A stretch of 64,000 nucleotides of DNA, taken from Salvator merianae. Lineage: Eukaryota; Chordata; Lepidosauria; Squamata; Teiidae. The stretch spans positions 60,465,433 to 60,529,432 of the forward strand of contig QVOM02000126.1 of the NCBI GenBank assembly GCA_003586115.2. Reading direction: 5' to 3'. This document shows, piece by piece, positions 27,301 through 42,300 of the stretch (position 1 is the first letter of the stretch; every line of letters starts with the position of its first letter). The position numbers and the translations under genes were made by a program. The notes beneath the pieces are model-generated. The model saw only the letters and a program-made list of their open reading frames with translations. It was not told the DNA's origin and searched no databases.

Positions 27301-30300
27301 TTTAATGGAGTCTAAATATTTAAAAATCAGAAAAGATGGTTCCACAGAATCTAATTTCTGTGTTATTATTCACAGAAGTGAGAACTAATACAGGTTTCAC
27401 CTCAAATACTCATTCATACCTAATTGTGCAAATTGCACTGCCAAACAGAAGTTGTGGACAGTATCATTTTTGGGGAAATGTTAAGTATTTAAAACACAAA
27501 TGCTGTGGAAATAGTTCCCAACAAACTGTAAATATCAGATCAATCAGTGTGAAATGGAGGACTGCGCATCTGCAAGGGACCCAGATAGTTGCTTCTTGAA
27601 TCTCTCTCCCAGAATATAAGGTCTTATATTGGCAAAATAAAATTTCTGATAGCCAAAAATAAAACGTAATGAATATTTAAGAGAACCATAATTGCCAGCA
27701 GAATGGAAAAGGCTTGGACCCCAATACTTAAAGAAACATCTTCTCCCATATCGACCTGCCCATGCCTTAAGATCTGCAGATGAGACCCTCCTAGTTGTAC
27801 CACCACCTTCAGTAGCTAGAGGGGTAGGCACCTCCATCTTGTCTGGGTTCAGCTTCAATTTATTGGCCCTCATCCAGCCCATTACTGCCTCCAGGCGTCT
27901 GTCCAGCACTTCAACACCTCACCTGATTCAGAAGATGTAGAGTTGGGTGTCATCTACATATTGATGACATCTCACTCAAAATCTCCTGATGACCTCCCCT
28001 AGTGACTTCATATAGATATTGAAAAGCATGGGAGATAAGATCGATACCTGAGGAGCCCCACACCTGAGTTCCCAGGATGATGAACAGGAATCTTCCGTTT
28101 GAAATCTCCCATCTGAAACCTCAATGTAAGTGCTTTTTAACACCCAATAAAATGTCAAGAATAGTACTTCTCTTTTGTCAAAATGTTGGCGGGGATGTCA
28201 ATAATTTTTTGTTGTTGTTCATACATGGTGGTACTCTGATGATGTTAAAAGATATTGCAACAAATTAAATACAGAAATTTAAAATGTGTTCAACTTAAAT
28301 ATCATATTGGGTCTATTGAAAAATTTACCCAATCTAATAAAAGTATAAGGAAAAACAAAATCAGGAAGTTTATATGCTATTCAATTGGTTATTGCCCAAA
28401 ACTGTAAGTATGCAGACAATTTAACCTCAAAAATTTGGTACCAAAAAAGGATTTTTTTAAAAAAAATTGAGCTTATTACAGAATGTAAGAATGTAATGCA
28501 AGGAATACTTGAGAGATATACTTTTTTGAGATATGGAAACCAGTACTAAAAGCAATTTCAAAAATTAAAGATCTCAATATGCTGTGAAAGTTAGCTATAT
28601 TGTGGATCAGACAAGGCCTAGAAGAAGACTGAAAGCAAATGCTTGAATCTTGGTATCAGAAAGTTGGCAATTTGGCTGTAAAGGATTCTGAAGAATAAGA
28701 ATCACTTTCTCTTCCCTTTTTCAACTACTTTTTATCTTCTTGATAATGTGTATTCTGAGTTATTGAATATATTATTGATTAAATTTTATAATGCTCTGTA
28801 TTTGTTTAAATAAAGAGAAACATTTTTAAAAGGTATGAAGTGAAATGTGAATATTGTGTTCATGTTGCAAATTTTTGCACAAAAGTTCATACTATGAATT
28901 TTCTCTGAATTTTTGTATAATATTAATTAGAATTGATTGGTGAAGAAGCTAAGTCAACTGTGCCAATAACATTAATATAACTTTTCCAGAAAGTCAAACA
29001 CTGATCTTAATTCTCATAGATCTTACTTCCTGGAACGAAATCTATCATATATATTTTTTCAGTTCCTGAGATCTTTCAATAATTGTTTCTGTTATGTCAT
29101 CAGTTGCAAAGTTTGGCAACAGCTGAGGGAAGAGACTCTTGTATTATCATATCCATCTTGGTGAATCATCTCTTCCTTTAAAATAAAGGAAGGACATCCC
29201 AGTTGAGTTTGTAACACTTGCTCAAAATATATTTGTTTTATGTTTGTATATTGGTTATTTGCTGCTTCTTGATAAAGTTATTGATAGAAGCACCGTTTCA
29301 GCTACTGTTTTTATTATGTTCTATTTTTTAAAGTACTTTTTAATATTTTTATTAAGGTGTGCAATGCCAGCTCACTACAAGTTCACTGTTCTGGTTCTGA
29401 TAATGGTGAGGTTAGGTTCAATGAGAACCACACTTACCAGCACTGGCTCGTGCACATCTCCATTGCTTATTGTTGTTTCATGCCCTATAACTTTTAGTAA
29501 TTAAGGTCCTTCAAATTTCAAATAAAAATCATAGCACATACTTGCTGAACATTTTTATGAAACACGTTACCTGCTCTGAACCTCTGATGTGGATTATGAA
29601 TATATTCTTTCTTATAAGAGGATCTCTTCCTCTTCTTGGTATCAGTTTTACGAGTATATTTTAAGGGTATAAGGACCTTCTTAGGCCCTCTGATGATATA
29701 GCTGCTTATTTTAATAAGTTGCATGTCATCTGAAAGGTTGATGATACTTATGCATGTTGCAGTGTATCAGAACTTATGGAGAAGCATGGGCTCCAGAAAC
29801 CTGTGTCCTTTGTGAAAGACACCAAAAACAGTCCAGAAGAAGCACAGAAGCTGATGGTTAGGTTGACCAGGCACACTGGCCGCAAGTGAGTATTGAATGG
29901 TTGTAGTTCCTAGGTAGAATGGCTTTGTGTGACTGAACATCTTATTTCCATTTAAGTGTTTGTAATAGAAAGTTCTTATTTACTAAGATAAAGCTCAGAA
30001 GTGATAGCATTAGGCAGCTAGTATTCCCATTCTACTTTTAATCCACATTAAAGGCCATAAAATGCACTCAACTTTAATGCAGATTTGAAATAAAATTAGA
30101 ACACTAGAATGCGGCAGCTACTACCTCTAAGGTGCCTTTGAGATTTTTTTTCTTAACTTGGAGGCAAACCTACAGGGAGAAACATCTGAATGTGTTACTT
30201 TTTGTGAACTAGATATTGATATCACTTGCTATGTAATTCAGATATTTAGTGCTTGTACAGTATATTAATTAACATACTGCAAGATAAAAGTTGTACATAT

Positions 30301-33300
30301 AACTAGACTAGAACCTAAACAATTGCATTTGTAGACCAGTGAGCATTATAGAATCTGATGGGGATGAAATTAAAATTTTCTCTGAAAGATAAGTGATTTG
30401 CACAAGGATTCTGTACTTGGAAAGTGCTAGGCAAATCGGAAATGTATGTATAGAACAATTTACATAAATGTGGTGGGGGGGCAGAAGCTCCTGTTGCTAA
30501 GTGGGCTATTTTTCTCAGGTATTTAAGGCTAGAGGAGGAGGAGAAGAATTAGACGTGATCAATGATTGTGTTTTAACTGTGCATAAAGCTTTCCTTGTTT
30601 CTTTTCTGTTTTATGGAAATGTATGCCCTATATAAATATTAAGTATTTAGTATGAATATTGTGATTGACTCTACCTTTGGGATAGTACCTGTATGAATTT
30701 TATGATAGAAGTATTTGATTTTTGGTATATTCTTGTTAACATCTGAATGTTGATTTATTTATTTGCATTGAAGGCAACCCCCTGTTAGCGAAGCACACTG
30801 GATGGGATTGTTGCAAGATATGTTGGAAATGCAACAAAATGTCTATACATGCTTAGCATCTGACACTTGCTATGAGGTAATTTTTTTCTCATTTTCAGGA
30901 TGTAAAAGAACACACCTCCAGTTTTATACCATGTTGTACTTAACTTTACCCCACATGCAGATGTACTGCCTCACTTTGCGGCTTAAACAGGATATATGCT
31001 GACTTTCTCTTTCTGAGCTTTCAATATATATATAGCAGTGTTATTTTGCTTTCTTGACCATTTGGTGGCAAGGAATTGGTTCAGAATACAAGATACTCAG
31101 AATTTCTGTAATAAAATTTCATGGAAATAATTATCCACGAGAAGCTATTGTTCACTGTTCAGGATTGGACTCTTCATCTTTATCAAAAGTCAGTCTCGAT
31201 TCCCCATTAACTCACCATGGGATTTGCTGAATTAGGTTTTCTTCAGGCATGTGTGGCCATTTGCTCTAACTCTTTTGTAAAGGAAGTGGAGTAAAGGAAG
31301 GATTATTGTTTGAGCATTCTAAAAAGAGCTGAATAACCCACATTATAATTCTCTGTACCTGAGTCCAAGTTACTGGACTCCATTGAATAAGCAGATGTTA
31401 GTAGTAGGGAAGTACACAGACAAGTTCATTGTGCTGTCCGCAGCATACAAACCAGTCAAAGAATTCCAGGTTTGCAGGGTATGATACCTTGCAAACCTCA
31501 TCCTTGTTGATGAGTTGCCTTGTTTGTGCACATCTTAGTTACTAATGACCAAACCACTTCATCCTTTCCTCACAGGAGAGTCTTTCCAGCCCCTTTACCT
31601 TTCTAGCTGCAAATCTTTGAAACTTTTATAGTTATGCTGTACTCTTTTATGCAACCAAAACTACGGGCAGTATTAGGCGCAGGCACTGGCACACCATTGT
31701 TTTGTATAGGGGCATTATAATATTGGCAGTTTTTTTTCAGCATCATTGATCTAACTGCCACGACACTGAGATCTCTTTTGTGGTCAGTCACAGCCAGTTC
31801 AGATTCCATCAGTCTACATGTGTAGCTAGGATTCTTTGTTGCATTTTACACTGTCTTACATTGAATAGAATCTGCCATTTTGATGCTCATTTCTCCAGTA
31901 TGCAGAAGGAGGGTTGCAAATGCATGGAGAAAGATGGACAAAGCAAGGACAGCAACTGTACAGTGATCTGGCAATTATGCAGGCTGTTCATGCAGAATAA
32001 CTAAAAAATTACTGTGTATGAGTAGGTTTACAGTTCAAGGTTAGTGTTGCCCAAACAGTTGTCTCCAGAACAAATGGTCCTGTGAGGAAAGGACATAACA
32101 TTTTGAATCACAATATAACAGTGAGGCGTGTGTTCCTCACTTTAACCCTGAAAACAAACGTTCAGCATGACCTCTACGTAAAAAAAAAAATAAATAAAAA
32201 TTAAAAAAAATGTTTGTGGTGACATCAACATATTAAAATAATGGCAATTTGATTTGAAACTGGAATATGAAAACATCCAGAATGCTGGAACAAGTCTGTT
32301 CTGAAGGAGGGAGAATACTTCACCAAGTGCCCATAACAATGTTATTTTAAAAACAAAGAAGATGTTGTGGTCAGATTTCAACATCCTTTCATACCAAGGA
32401 CATGCAAATTTCTGTGCAAGCCTGGCTGTCAAGATAAGTTATAGTGGAAGAAAATAGACTGATTTGGAACTGATTTGGAAAATAGGAACAGATTTGCTGA
32501 GTACACTCGCAGTCTTTCACTTTAGTCAATCAATATATTGTATCAGCGGAAGTAACAGAAGTCTGAAGAATCTGAATAGAGGCTTGGAATATAATCACAC
32601 AGAGGGTTTGGGTGGGTGTGTTCCTTTCCTGGAATTGCCCCATCTAATAAACGAGGGGAGAAAACGTACATCACACAGTAAGAAACGGGCAACTTACCTT
32701 CCTTCCGCGTTGCCTTCTTTCCTCGCTTCCCATAGGCTGCCGCTGGCCAATTTTCTGTGGACCTGATTGGTCAGCAGTAGGGACAGGCTGGGATTGGCTA
32801 GGAGCCTCTGTAGCTTTCCAATCCATCCGACTCTTATCTTTGGCCCTGAGAGTAATATTTTTGCATCTGCAGAAAAGACAGAAACAAAGGCTTGGGGCTG
32901 GAGTAAGTGTTTCTTTTATATTTTCCATCGATCCCAAGAGTTTCAAATACACCTCAGAGGCACCTGTTTTTGTGTGTATGATCATACCCCTGGATAGGTT
33001 TCACTGTTTCTGATTAAGAAGACATAGATTTTGAAACAGCTTTCCAATTGTCTGCTCAAACTGACAGCCTTTCTTTTATCACATGTCTTGAACTTTTATC
33101 TCTTGCAACACCAGATTATTCTTGCCAAATGATTTGTACTGGGTCTGCAGTTGTTTTTGTTGTTTACCAACCACATTTAATATTTTTGTACTTTTGATAT
33201 ACAGCTTTTAGTCTGCACTCCAGGTACACTGGGATGCTTACAAGTTAGGCTGTAGTTCCTTCCTGAGAAGGTTGGTAGTAATGACAGATTGTTGTCTTAT

Positions 33301-36300
33301 CTATCCTCTATTGTATGGAACTGCATGAGGTTGCTTGTGCTGTGAACAAGATACAGAATACAGCCACCATTCTACAGGATGCAGTGCATAAACCCCAGAA
33401 ATGGTCAACTTCAGGACCCTTTTCAGTTTCTCCCAGATATCTGAGCCTAGGAAGGTAATAACTAGAAACAGTAGTGGGCAACAAGAGAGGTCACAAGCAG
33501 AAGCCTTCCCTTGTGTCACCCTGGTTTGAGGGTGCTTTTTGAAGCTTCCCTGTGGCAGCTTCAAAAAAGAAAAGAACAAAAACAAATACACCAGGAACCA
33601 GGGTAGTGTGCAGGAGAGGTGTCTGCTAGCAACTCTCTTTGCTGGCCACTGCTGACTAACTGGCAAAAAACTAGATATTTTCAAGCAGACTTCCCATTTA
33701 TGAGATTTTTTTTGCTGAAAGTCAGCCTATTTTTTTTTTCTTTATTTATTTCTTTATTTGCATTTTTATCCCACCCTATACCCAAAGATCTCAGGGCAGG
33801 TTGCAACGATAAAAAGTATAAAATAAACCCTCTATAAACACATTAAAAGCAATAGTGCCTGAAAATAATAAATAAATAAATAAATAAATGGCCCTCTGCC
33901 CACATATGTGGCAGGCAAGAAAAAAAAGGACCTAATGCACACAGAATAACCTTTCATGTGGAAGAATCCAAAAGGACAAAAAAAGAGAAAAAACTTCCCC
34001 TACTCTCTACCTAACTAAAAAAATAAGCTGTCTGGCCACAGGGAAAAGAAAGAAGAAGAAAAAAGAGAGAAAGAGAAAGCACCTTTGGGCTAACCTAAGG
34101 CCTACCAAACCACTAGACTAAAAAGAAGAAGAAAAAAAAGGAGGCCCTCAGAAAAAAACTCTGTACCTAACCCTCAGCTACAACAAACAAGGGGAGAAGA
34201 ATGGACCCCCCCCCAACACCTTATCTGATTTACTCTATCTTACTCTATGTAGTTCTACATTAACCTACGCTAATCTGTACTAACCTACACTATGTAGTTC
34301 TACACTAACCTATTAAGAGAGAAGGGATGGTATTAGAGATAAAGGAAGACAAAGGAAAGGCATTTTAAATAATGATAGGCAAGCAAAACCAGAACCATGC
34401 ACTTAAGAGAAAACCCACTTTGAGACAGGACTGACCCAAAGCAACAGCAGCTGTTGTTTTTCAAAAAAATTCCAAAGTCACAGTGAAAAATTGTCCTCCG
34501 AGCTCTCCTCAGCTCATGAAACCAATAGTAATCCACTTTCTCTGGCTGGAAAACAAAAACACAGCAAGATTCCCAACCAGTTAACATGAGCATCCTTTGG
34601 AATAGAAAAATCCAATAGAAAAAGGCTACAGGGTAACCAATAAGTAATGATATGTCAGTGTTGGTGACTGATAGCAGCTGGAACAAATGGGCTTAATGGA
34701 ACAAGCACACCACAAACAGTTCATCGAACAGATCACAAACTAACCTTGGTTTGATTCATTTTTCCAATTTTATAATTGACTCAACAACCTGATTCAGTTC
34801 AAAAATGAGCCTATCTAATTTTTTTTGTATGTGTGTGATACTAATGTGGTTCATTTTGAACCAGTTCAATACATATTTATGCTTTAATTATGTTCTACTA
34901 GAAAAATAATAAAAGAGTTTCTTGAGGACAGCAAATTAAATTGTTTCCATTTTAGCAATCAGTTGAAATCTAATGATGTAGATTTAGATGTAGTTGAAAG
35001 TTGCTTCAATTTTTTTTTTCCAAATGTGCACTGGTTCTAAAGTTTTGTTAAATGCAAAATACTCTTGTATGACAATTATTGGTTCCATTTTGTAGATTTT
35101 TACAGAAAGTCTCCTGTGTTCGAGCTGGCTGGAGAACATCTATTTAGCAGGGCAAATGATGCACTGCAGTGTTTGGTCAATAGATCCTCCAGTTACTGCT
35201 GCTTCTAAGGGAAAGCCACAATACAGAGTCTGCTATGAGAAAAGCATTGAATTGGTTTTGGCTGCTAGCAGGGAGTACTTCAATTCTTCAACAAGTCTGA
35301 CTGATACTTGCATGGATTTAGCCAGGTACCTGCACTCCATGGACCATCATTTGTTGCAATCACTGTCTTCCATTTTTAGGATATGGCATTTGTTTATAAA
35401 GGACATCTGCTTTCTTGCACACAGTAGTGCTGCTTTGCTGTAGCTGCTTTCTATCTATTAGCATGTGCTGGATAGTAGTTTCTGATAGAACATAGTTACT
35501 TGTATTGTCTTTTCTTAGTTGTTAATGTAGGCCTTCTAAGAATTTAGGCAACTAATAAATGCAAACTAATGGCTTTATAGAGCTATAAAGTAATGGTACG
35601 TATTCTGTATGTTTGATATTCTGCTTTGCTCATCTGCATGTTGTTAAAAGTGAATGCTTGTTTTTTAAAGACCTTGAGTATCAACTGCAGAGAACATAGT
35701 TATGATTTGTTTTTCTGTTACAGCAAAGCTATGCAATGCTTTTCAGAGCACATAAAATGATGCAGCATCTGGTGTCTTTTGAAAAACATGAAATATTACA
35801 GAGCTACTCTCTTGTGTTTCAGTGTCTTTCTGGAAGAAAGAATAATTGCTCATCCCTTTGTTATACAATATGCTTTCCGATTGGTCCTATGCCTTCTAGC
35901 AGTTAATAATGCCTGGTGTGAAATACCAAGAAATTTCAGTGACTAGTTAAGAGCTTAGAAGACAGCAAAGTCTTGACATCTATGTGAGGAGCACATTGTG
36001 CTTTGTTTTCACTTCATTACATACTAGGTGTGTGCACACTTGGGAACTGTGGCTCAGTCCCAGTCCAAACCAAGTTGTCCCCAGCTTAGATCAAGCTCAA
36101 ACAGGATTAGATTGAATTAGTTCAATTCAGTGCCAAAGTGGTTTGTCCACTTTGCACATAGGATGCAAAAGATGTCTGCCTGTGAGAAAGATACTGTCTG
36201 GAGGAAACAAAAGCAGGCAGAAAAGCTGACCAGAGAAAAATGCAGAGGAACTGCTACACTGGCCACTATGCATTCAAACCAAACTATGAAATGCTGTTTA

Positions 36301-39300
36301 TGCATTGACTGATAGTCATAAAGTTCCATTAGAGTTTCAAATTACTTTCTCTTTTTTAAAAGTTCTATCTAACAATTTTCCATTTAAGAAAAATCCTGAT
36401 GCAGATTACAGGATGAAGTTAAAAACAAGGTTAATACCAATTATAACAGCAGAACATTAAATAATTACTGAAAATGGTTAGGATAAGGATATAGAAACCC
36501 ATTCACACCAGGAATGCTTGGGTAAACAGATACATCTTTAGCAGATGCCTAAAAACTACGACAGTAGGCACCTGGAGCATTCCATGAGGATGCTTATAGA
36601 GAAAATAGGTTTCTGTTTTTAGATGAATTACTTGGAAGTCTTCAACATTCTTTCTTCTTTGTTTACTTTTAAGATCCTGCTTACAGCTTATTACAGACTG
36701 TCCACCTATTGTTCAAGAGGAATTGGATCTCATTCGCGCTCTTAGTTACCTTGAAGAATTTGGTGTGAAAATCTTACCATTACAAGGTATTCTATAGGAA
36801 ATAGGTAAAACAGGAGTGTGTATGTGTGTATGGTATCTGTCTATGCATGTCTAAATAACAAATATTTTCATAGTTAGTGTTATGATTTCATATGTTCAAA
36901 AATACTAAAGGAAAATATCATAATTTTTTTTACTGTTTTGACACTGTTTTTGTTAAGTATGAATCAGTGAATTATTTCAGTCCATGGCCAGCAAATAAAA
37001 TAGAATAGAAGTATAACTGTAATTGTGTCAAAAGTTGGTACCATTTAAACAAGTGTATAGAAGTTAGTTACTAAAAGAGCAATAACTGGTAGTTTGTACA
37101 AAACTGAACATATAATTTATTAAGCATGATTCAGTTGAATCATTAAGTGACCCTTCCATTTTATGCACTAATACACAACGAATGTCCACAATGCATTTGC
37201 TTAAATTGTTTCAGTCTCACTAGAATAGTATCAGAAGGCGTGTGGTTGACCCAGGTAACTTAATACTTTGTGCCCTAGTGGTGTTTGGTGGGAGCAGCTG
37301 CACCAGGAGGATCTCCAAAGTGTTAGTTTAACAGTAAGTTGAGAGGGAGGGAGAAGGCAAGTGGAAAGAATGCTTTCGTGAGTCTCATGGGTAACATTTA
37401 TCCTGGCCGTGTGGCTGTGGCAGCAAAAGAGCTTTGCTTTGCTTTGGATAGAACCTATTGATTTCAGTCCTATTCACAAAGACAACCCACTGGATTTCAT
37501 TTAGATTTATTTCTTACAAGATATATTTAGGTTTATTCTGTGCAGAAAGGATGTAGTGAGGGGAAATTTACACATGACTGCTGATGTCCAGCTTTATGTG
37601 TCAGCTGATTCTGGATCTCAGTGATCACCCATAATTTACCATGGCTGAAGCAGAAGCTTTTCTGATTTTGAGCTCCATTACTCCTCTTTGCTTAGCAGCA
37701 GAAAGCACTGTCATTAACAGAGTGTAGTGAAGGGAACTGCTTGCACTACTGCCACATCATTTCTTCCTACCTCAGTCCAAAATTTCTACAAGAAAGCAAA
37801 TGCCTTGGGAGAAAGTGGGAGGCAATCTCATGAGAGAAGGGGAACTCCACAGGATCCTGGGGTGTCTACTTCTTCCACTTACCTTTTCCTCTCCTCTCCT
37901 CCCATTAAAATATGATCTTTCATGAAAGCCCAGTTGTCTTCTTGGTATAGTCTGCTGTTTTTGCAGAGTGAGTTTTATTCACTTGTAGTTCATGTTTTCC
38001 CAGTTTGTCCAGCTTGTTGTTTTGGTGTGACTGCTGGCCTAGATTTTCTGTGGCAGGAAAGGGCGTTCCCAGAGAAAAGAAATAAGTTTTTCTACTTTTT
38101 TGAACTTTCTTTATAACATTACGTGGCAGTCCGTCACGTTAAGGGTGGATGTTCAGAACCTGTGGGAAGGGGACGATCGCTGTTTGTGGGGCTTCCGGGC
38201 CTCCGTACTGTCACAGCAGGCTGCTGGACAGGTCTTGCAGTGGCCTTCTGCGATAATATGATGGCCCAGAGGCCCCACGAACAGAAATCGTCCCCTTCCC
38301 ACAGATTTCAAATACCCACCCTTAAAGCAACGGGCCGCCACTGCAACATTAGATCCATGCAGCACCATTACTGAGAGAGTGTAGAATCCATCATGGTCGC
38401 TGGATGGTTCGCTGGCATGACCTGAGGACCAAGAGCACAAGTCCAGAATTCCCTCCAGTTTTGACTCCCTGGCTTAAAACCAGGAGCTGCAATTTTCCTG
38501 ACACATGCACACAGAATGTATCTCTGCCTGTCTTTATTTCTGTTTTCAATCTCTTCTGTAAACTGCTTTAAAAATGAGAAGTAATATGCAAATACTTGAA
38601 ATAAATAAATGATAAATAAATAGAAGAAGAGAGCAAGATGAAATGCAAAATTTATCTCCTTAACAGCTCTGGAAGGCTGTGGGCAGAATGAAGTGAAAGC
38701 AACCAGCCACGTGCATCAGGAAAATTGCAGCTCCTGGTGCTAGCCCGTAGCATCCCATGCACATATGGCAATGCATACCTACCCGTTCTGCACGAGACCG
38801 ATATACCCTCCCTGCCAAAAGCCTCTTGCTGAAGATCTACAGGGGAATGGGCCATTCAGCTCCCAGAACACTGAGGGGTGGGCAATGTGAGTGGTGACGG
38901 GATAGGCTACACAGACTGGCCAATATACTGTGCGCTTAGCGTGCAGTATCACTCAGATTGGGGATAAGCTTTCAGCAGGCTGAGTGCTTCTTGTGATGTA
39001 AAAGGTTTCCTCAAACTTGTGTGAAACCCAGCCTATAGTATTATACAAATTATTTCTCAGAAATTTGTCATCGTAGCCTTAATTAAGTTAGTCTTTTTAA
39101 TTTTTTTTGCTAGTAATTTCCACTCTATATCTTTCAGACCTTGTAAAGCTCCATACTATATTGGAGGACGTAGAGGTTGTTTAAGTATTATACATTTGCT
39201 TTCTTTAGGCAGTTTAAATTTGGGGGCCATTTAAGCTTCATATAACTGTTCTGTTTTTAAAGTGGATGTAGAGTGGTAGAGGCAAGAACTTTCTGCTCTC

Positions 39301-42300
39301 CTCATATTTCTTTTCTATTTCAGCCTTTCTACCATAAAATGGGATCATAGCAAGCCGGTGAGATTTGCTCTTCATTCTCACCCTTTGACCAGTTAAGGAT
39401 AGGACAGCGTTGCCAAAATCAGCCATCTAATTAGCCACATTTGGCTTTTTTTTAAGGCTTTCCTGACCACATAAAACTTCCCACCTGCCTTTTCTTCTGA
39501 ACGGGCTTAGAAGTTTGCAATCCTGAACCTTGTTTGAGGCAGCTTTTGGCGAAACAGAAAATTTTGAGGGAGTTTCCAGGAGGAGGAATGTGAACAGTCC
39601 TCTTTGAAGGTGCCTAAAATTGAGGCTTAGGAGTCTTTGCTGGTCTTAACAGTAGCTTGCTGAGGCAATGTATTCATTCTCAATTTATTTCTCGAGACTA
39701 AGCAGGCTTTGTTTCTCTTTTCGTTTCCCTAAATCCCATCTATCTTTGAAGATTAACTCATAGTACTGTAGTTAGCATAAACCAGAAGAAAGGTATAACC
39801 TGCCATGTCTTTTCAGTAACAACTGATAAGAGGGTTTTACTGTTGTTTGAAGGTGCCTCCAGAATTTAGGCTTTTATTGATCTTTTTTACTCCCTTGTTT
39901 TAGTACCAAATAAAACTCTATTTTTTTTTTATTTTATAAATCATAAATGCCTTATGATGGCTGGCCTATTTTACAGGTGCAATCTTGCATTCAATTTCAG
40001 TGACCTTCCTGTCTACATTCTTCCTTTAATGGATTCTTACTGCTGGCAATAGGATGAATAATATACATAATAAAAGTACACTTATCAGTTTATAAAGCCT
40101 TTGTAGCTTTACCCCCCCCCCCAATCTTTAAATGTGAATAATGTTTAGAATTTACCAGTCAAGGACAAACACCTGATCTTAGTGCTGATTTTTCTTTCCC
40201 TCCCTCTGACTCCCTGTTAAAAAAAGTTTCTGTCCTGTTATGTTTTAAAGATTTGTTTCTAATTTATATAAGAAACAAATTATCATCAGTGATTTTTGTT
40301 TCTTATGATAATTTTCATGTGTTGTAGTGTTTGTCACCAGTGTTAAGCAATCTGATGTAGTCATTAAGTCATAATATTAGGACAGAAATCCAGACACGAG
40401 ACTGAGCAATTCTTGCCTGAAGGGTGAACCTGGATAACAGTAACGGGCATGTGATTGTATTATGTACAAAATGGTACCTTGAGTCAAACAGACTTCATAC
40501 TTGGTATCTTAGACTGCATCTAGATGTCTCTTTACTTATTCTGCTATATTTGGATATTCCACAATAAAGCATGGATATTCTGGAATATCCATGCTTTATT
40601 CCAGAATATTTGTTGATTTCTGGAGAAGAAATCACTGGTTCAAACCATATCCTTTGGTTTATATTCTGGTTCATTTCCTACAGTTTTCTGTTTTGCCTTC
40701 ACTGTATAACTTGAGGAAGCTACCTTTAGTTAAATGGAAGTAATTTGTCTTTTTCTCTCCACTAAGATATCAAAATACACTGGCAGTAATTTTGGTGACT
40801 TCCTGTCATTGGAAATTGACAAATGGTGTTATTAATTTGAGGGGAAGAAGAGAGAGAGAAGATGATAATAATCATGGCAAGCACTTAAGCACAACCACAA
40901 CTGAAATGGATATCAAAAATGGAGGGACTAGTTCCTAAACAATTACATTGATTGCATTTATAACTTTAAAATAATTCAGCCTGTATGAAATTAAAAGGGA
41001 GGAACTCTGGCTGCAAGCGTATAGTATAGTACAGTATAACATAACAAACAGGAAGCTAAAGAGACGATGCTATTAAGTTGGAAAGGTCTAAACTTAAAAA
41101 TTCTGTTTGATAATTATGAATTATACCATTCATTCAAAATATTCATTCATTATGAATTATATTGTATAGTATAAATGATTATTCCTGCATGTGGATTTAG
41201 TCCCTTAGATAAAGGAATTGGATTTTGCTTTGCCAAAAAAGCAGAGGAATTGTTTTCAGTAAGAGAAAAACCTGCTTCTGGATTGAATCATCTCAGGCTG
41301 CAGGTGTAAACATAACTGAAAGTTTTTTTCATGTATTAAAAAATAATTTTTCTTAAGCATCACTAGTGATTTCCTCCACCAATTTTTTTTCAGAATACCT
41401 ATTCTAGTAGAAGCAAAGTATTTGGGATGTTTGAAAACATGGTGATACTTCACGAACAAGGGAATACAAGTGCACTTAACTAATATCCATTTCAATCAAA
41501 AAGGAAGTGCCTTTTACGGTATTTAGTATTTAATGTATTCTGTTCTCTTTTCAGTGCGCCTGTGTACTGATCGACTCAATCTTATCAAGGAGTGTCTCTT
41601 GCAACTGCCTACAAACTACAAGCAATCTGCTAAGCTCTTGGGACTTGCAAATTTGCTCAGAGTTGCAGGTAAAATAATACCATAAAACCACAAATGAGGA
41701 GTAAATGAATTCTGGTGACTGTTATAAGGGATAGCTACTTATTCCTGTTTTTGCATCACAACCTCCAAATTGTTTTACAGAGACCAGAATTCAAAGAACT
41801 CTGCAGCTAGACCCATAAACCTATGGGACATTTGTGGATTTGTTTCTACCTAATAGTCTTTAATGTTACATGACGATTTTTCAAAATGAAGGGATTTTTC
41901 AGAGCACGTTATGCCATAGGAAATGTCACAGTCTTTCAAGGAGGACTGTTAATAGTTCACAAGCAATATTGCTTTCTAGCTAGCCTGGTATTTTGATTTT
42001 TCCAATGAACTCCTTTGCAGCCTCTGGCTAGCATAGAAGACTTGAGTAAAAGCCAGGATCTTTTTCTATTTGTTTGAAGTTATGAAGGTAAGACACAGTG
42101 GGAAGTGTTTCTTTCTGCTGAGAAAAGACTCCTGCTGTTTAGAAACTCTTTCTTCTCCTTCTCCTCCTCCTTCATGGCCGTTTCTTTTCTTTCTTCTTTT
42201 TTTGGCATTTCACTAAAAATAAATCAGGCTCAAACTATTATCCGTTGACAAATGGCATAGAGTAAATTCTGTGACTCAAAATAAACTAGTAGTCATGGAA

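Noticed and set aside
38123..38440. Overlapping open frames on both strands
   Set aside because: They mirror each other because the DNA is a palindromic hAT-type MITE.
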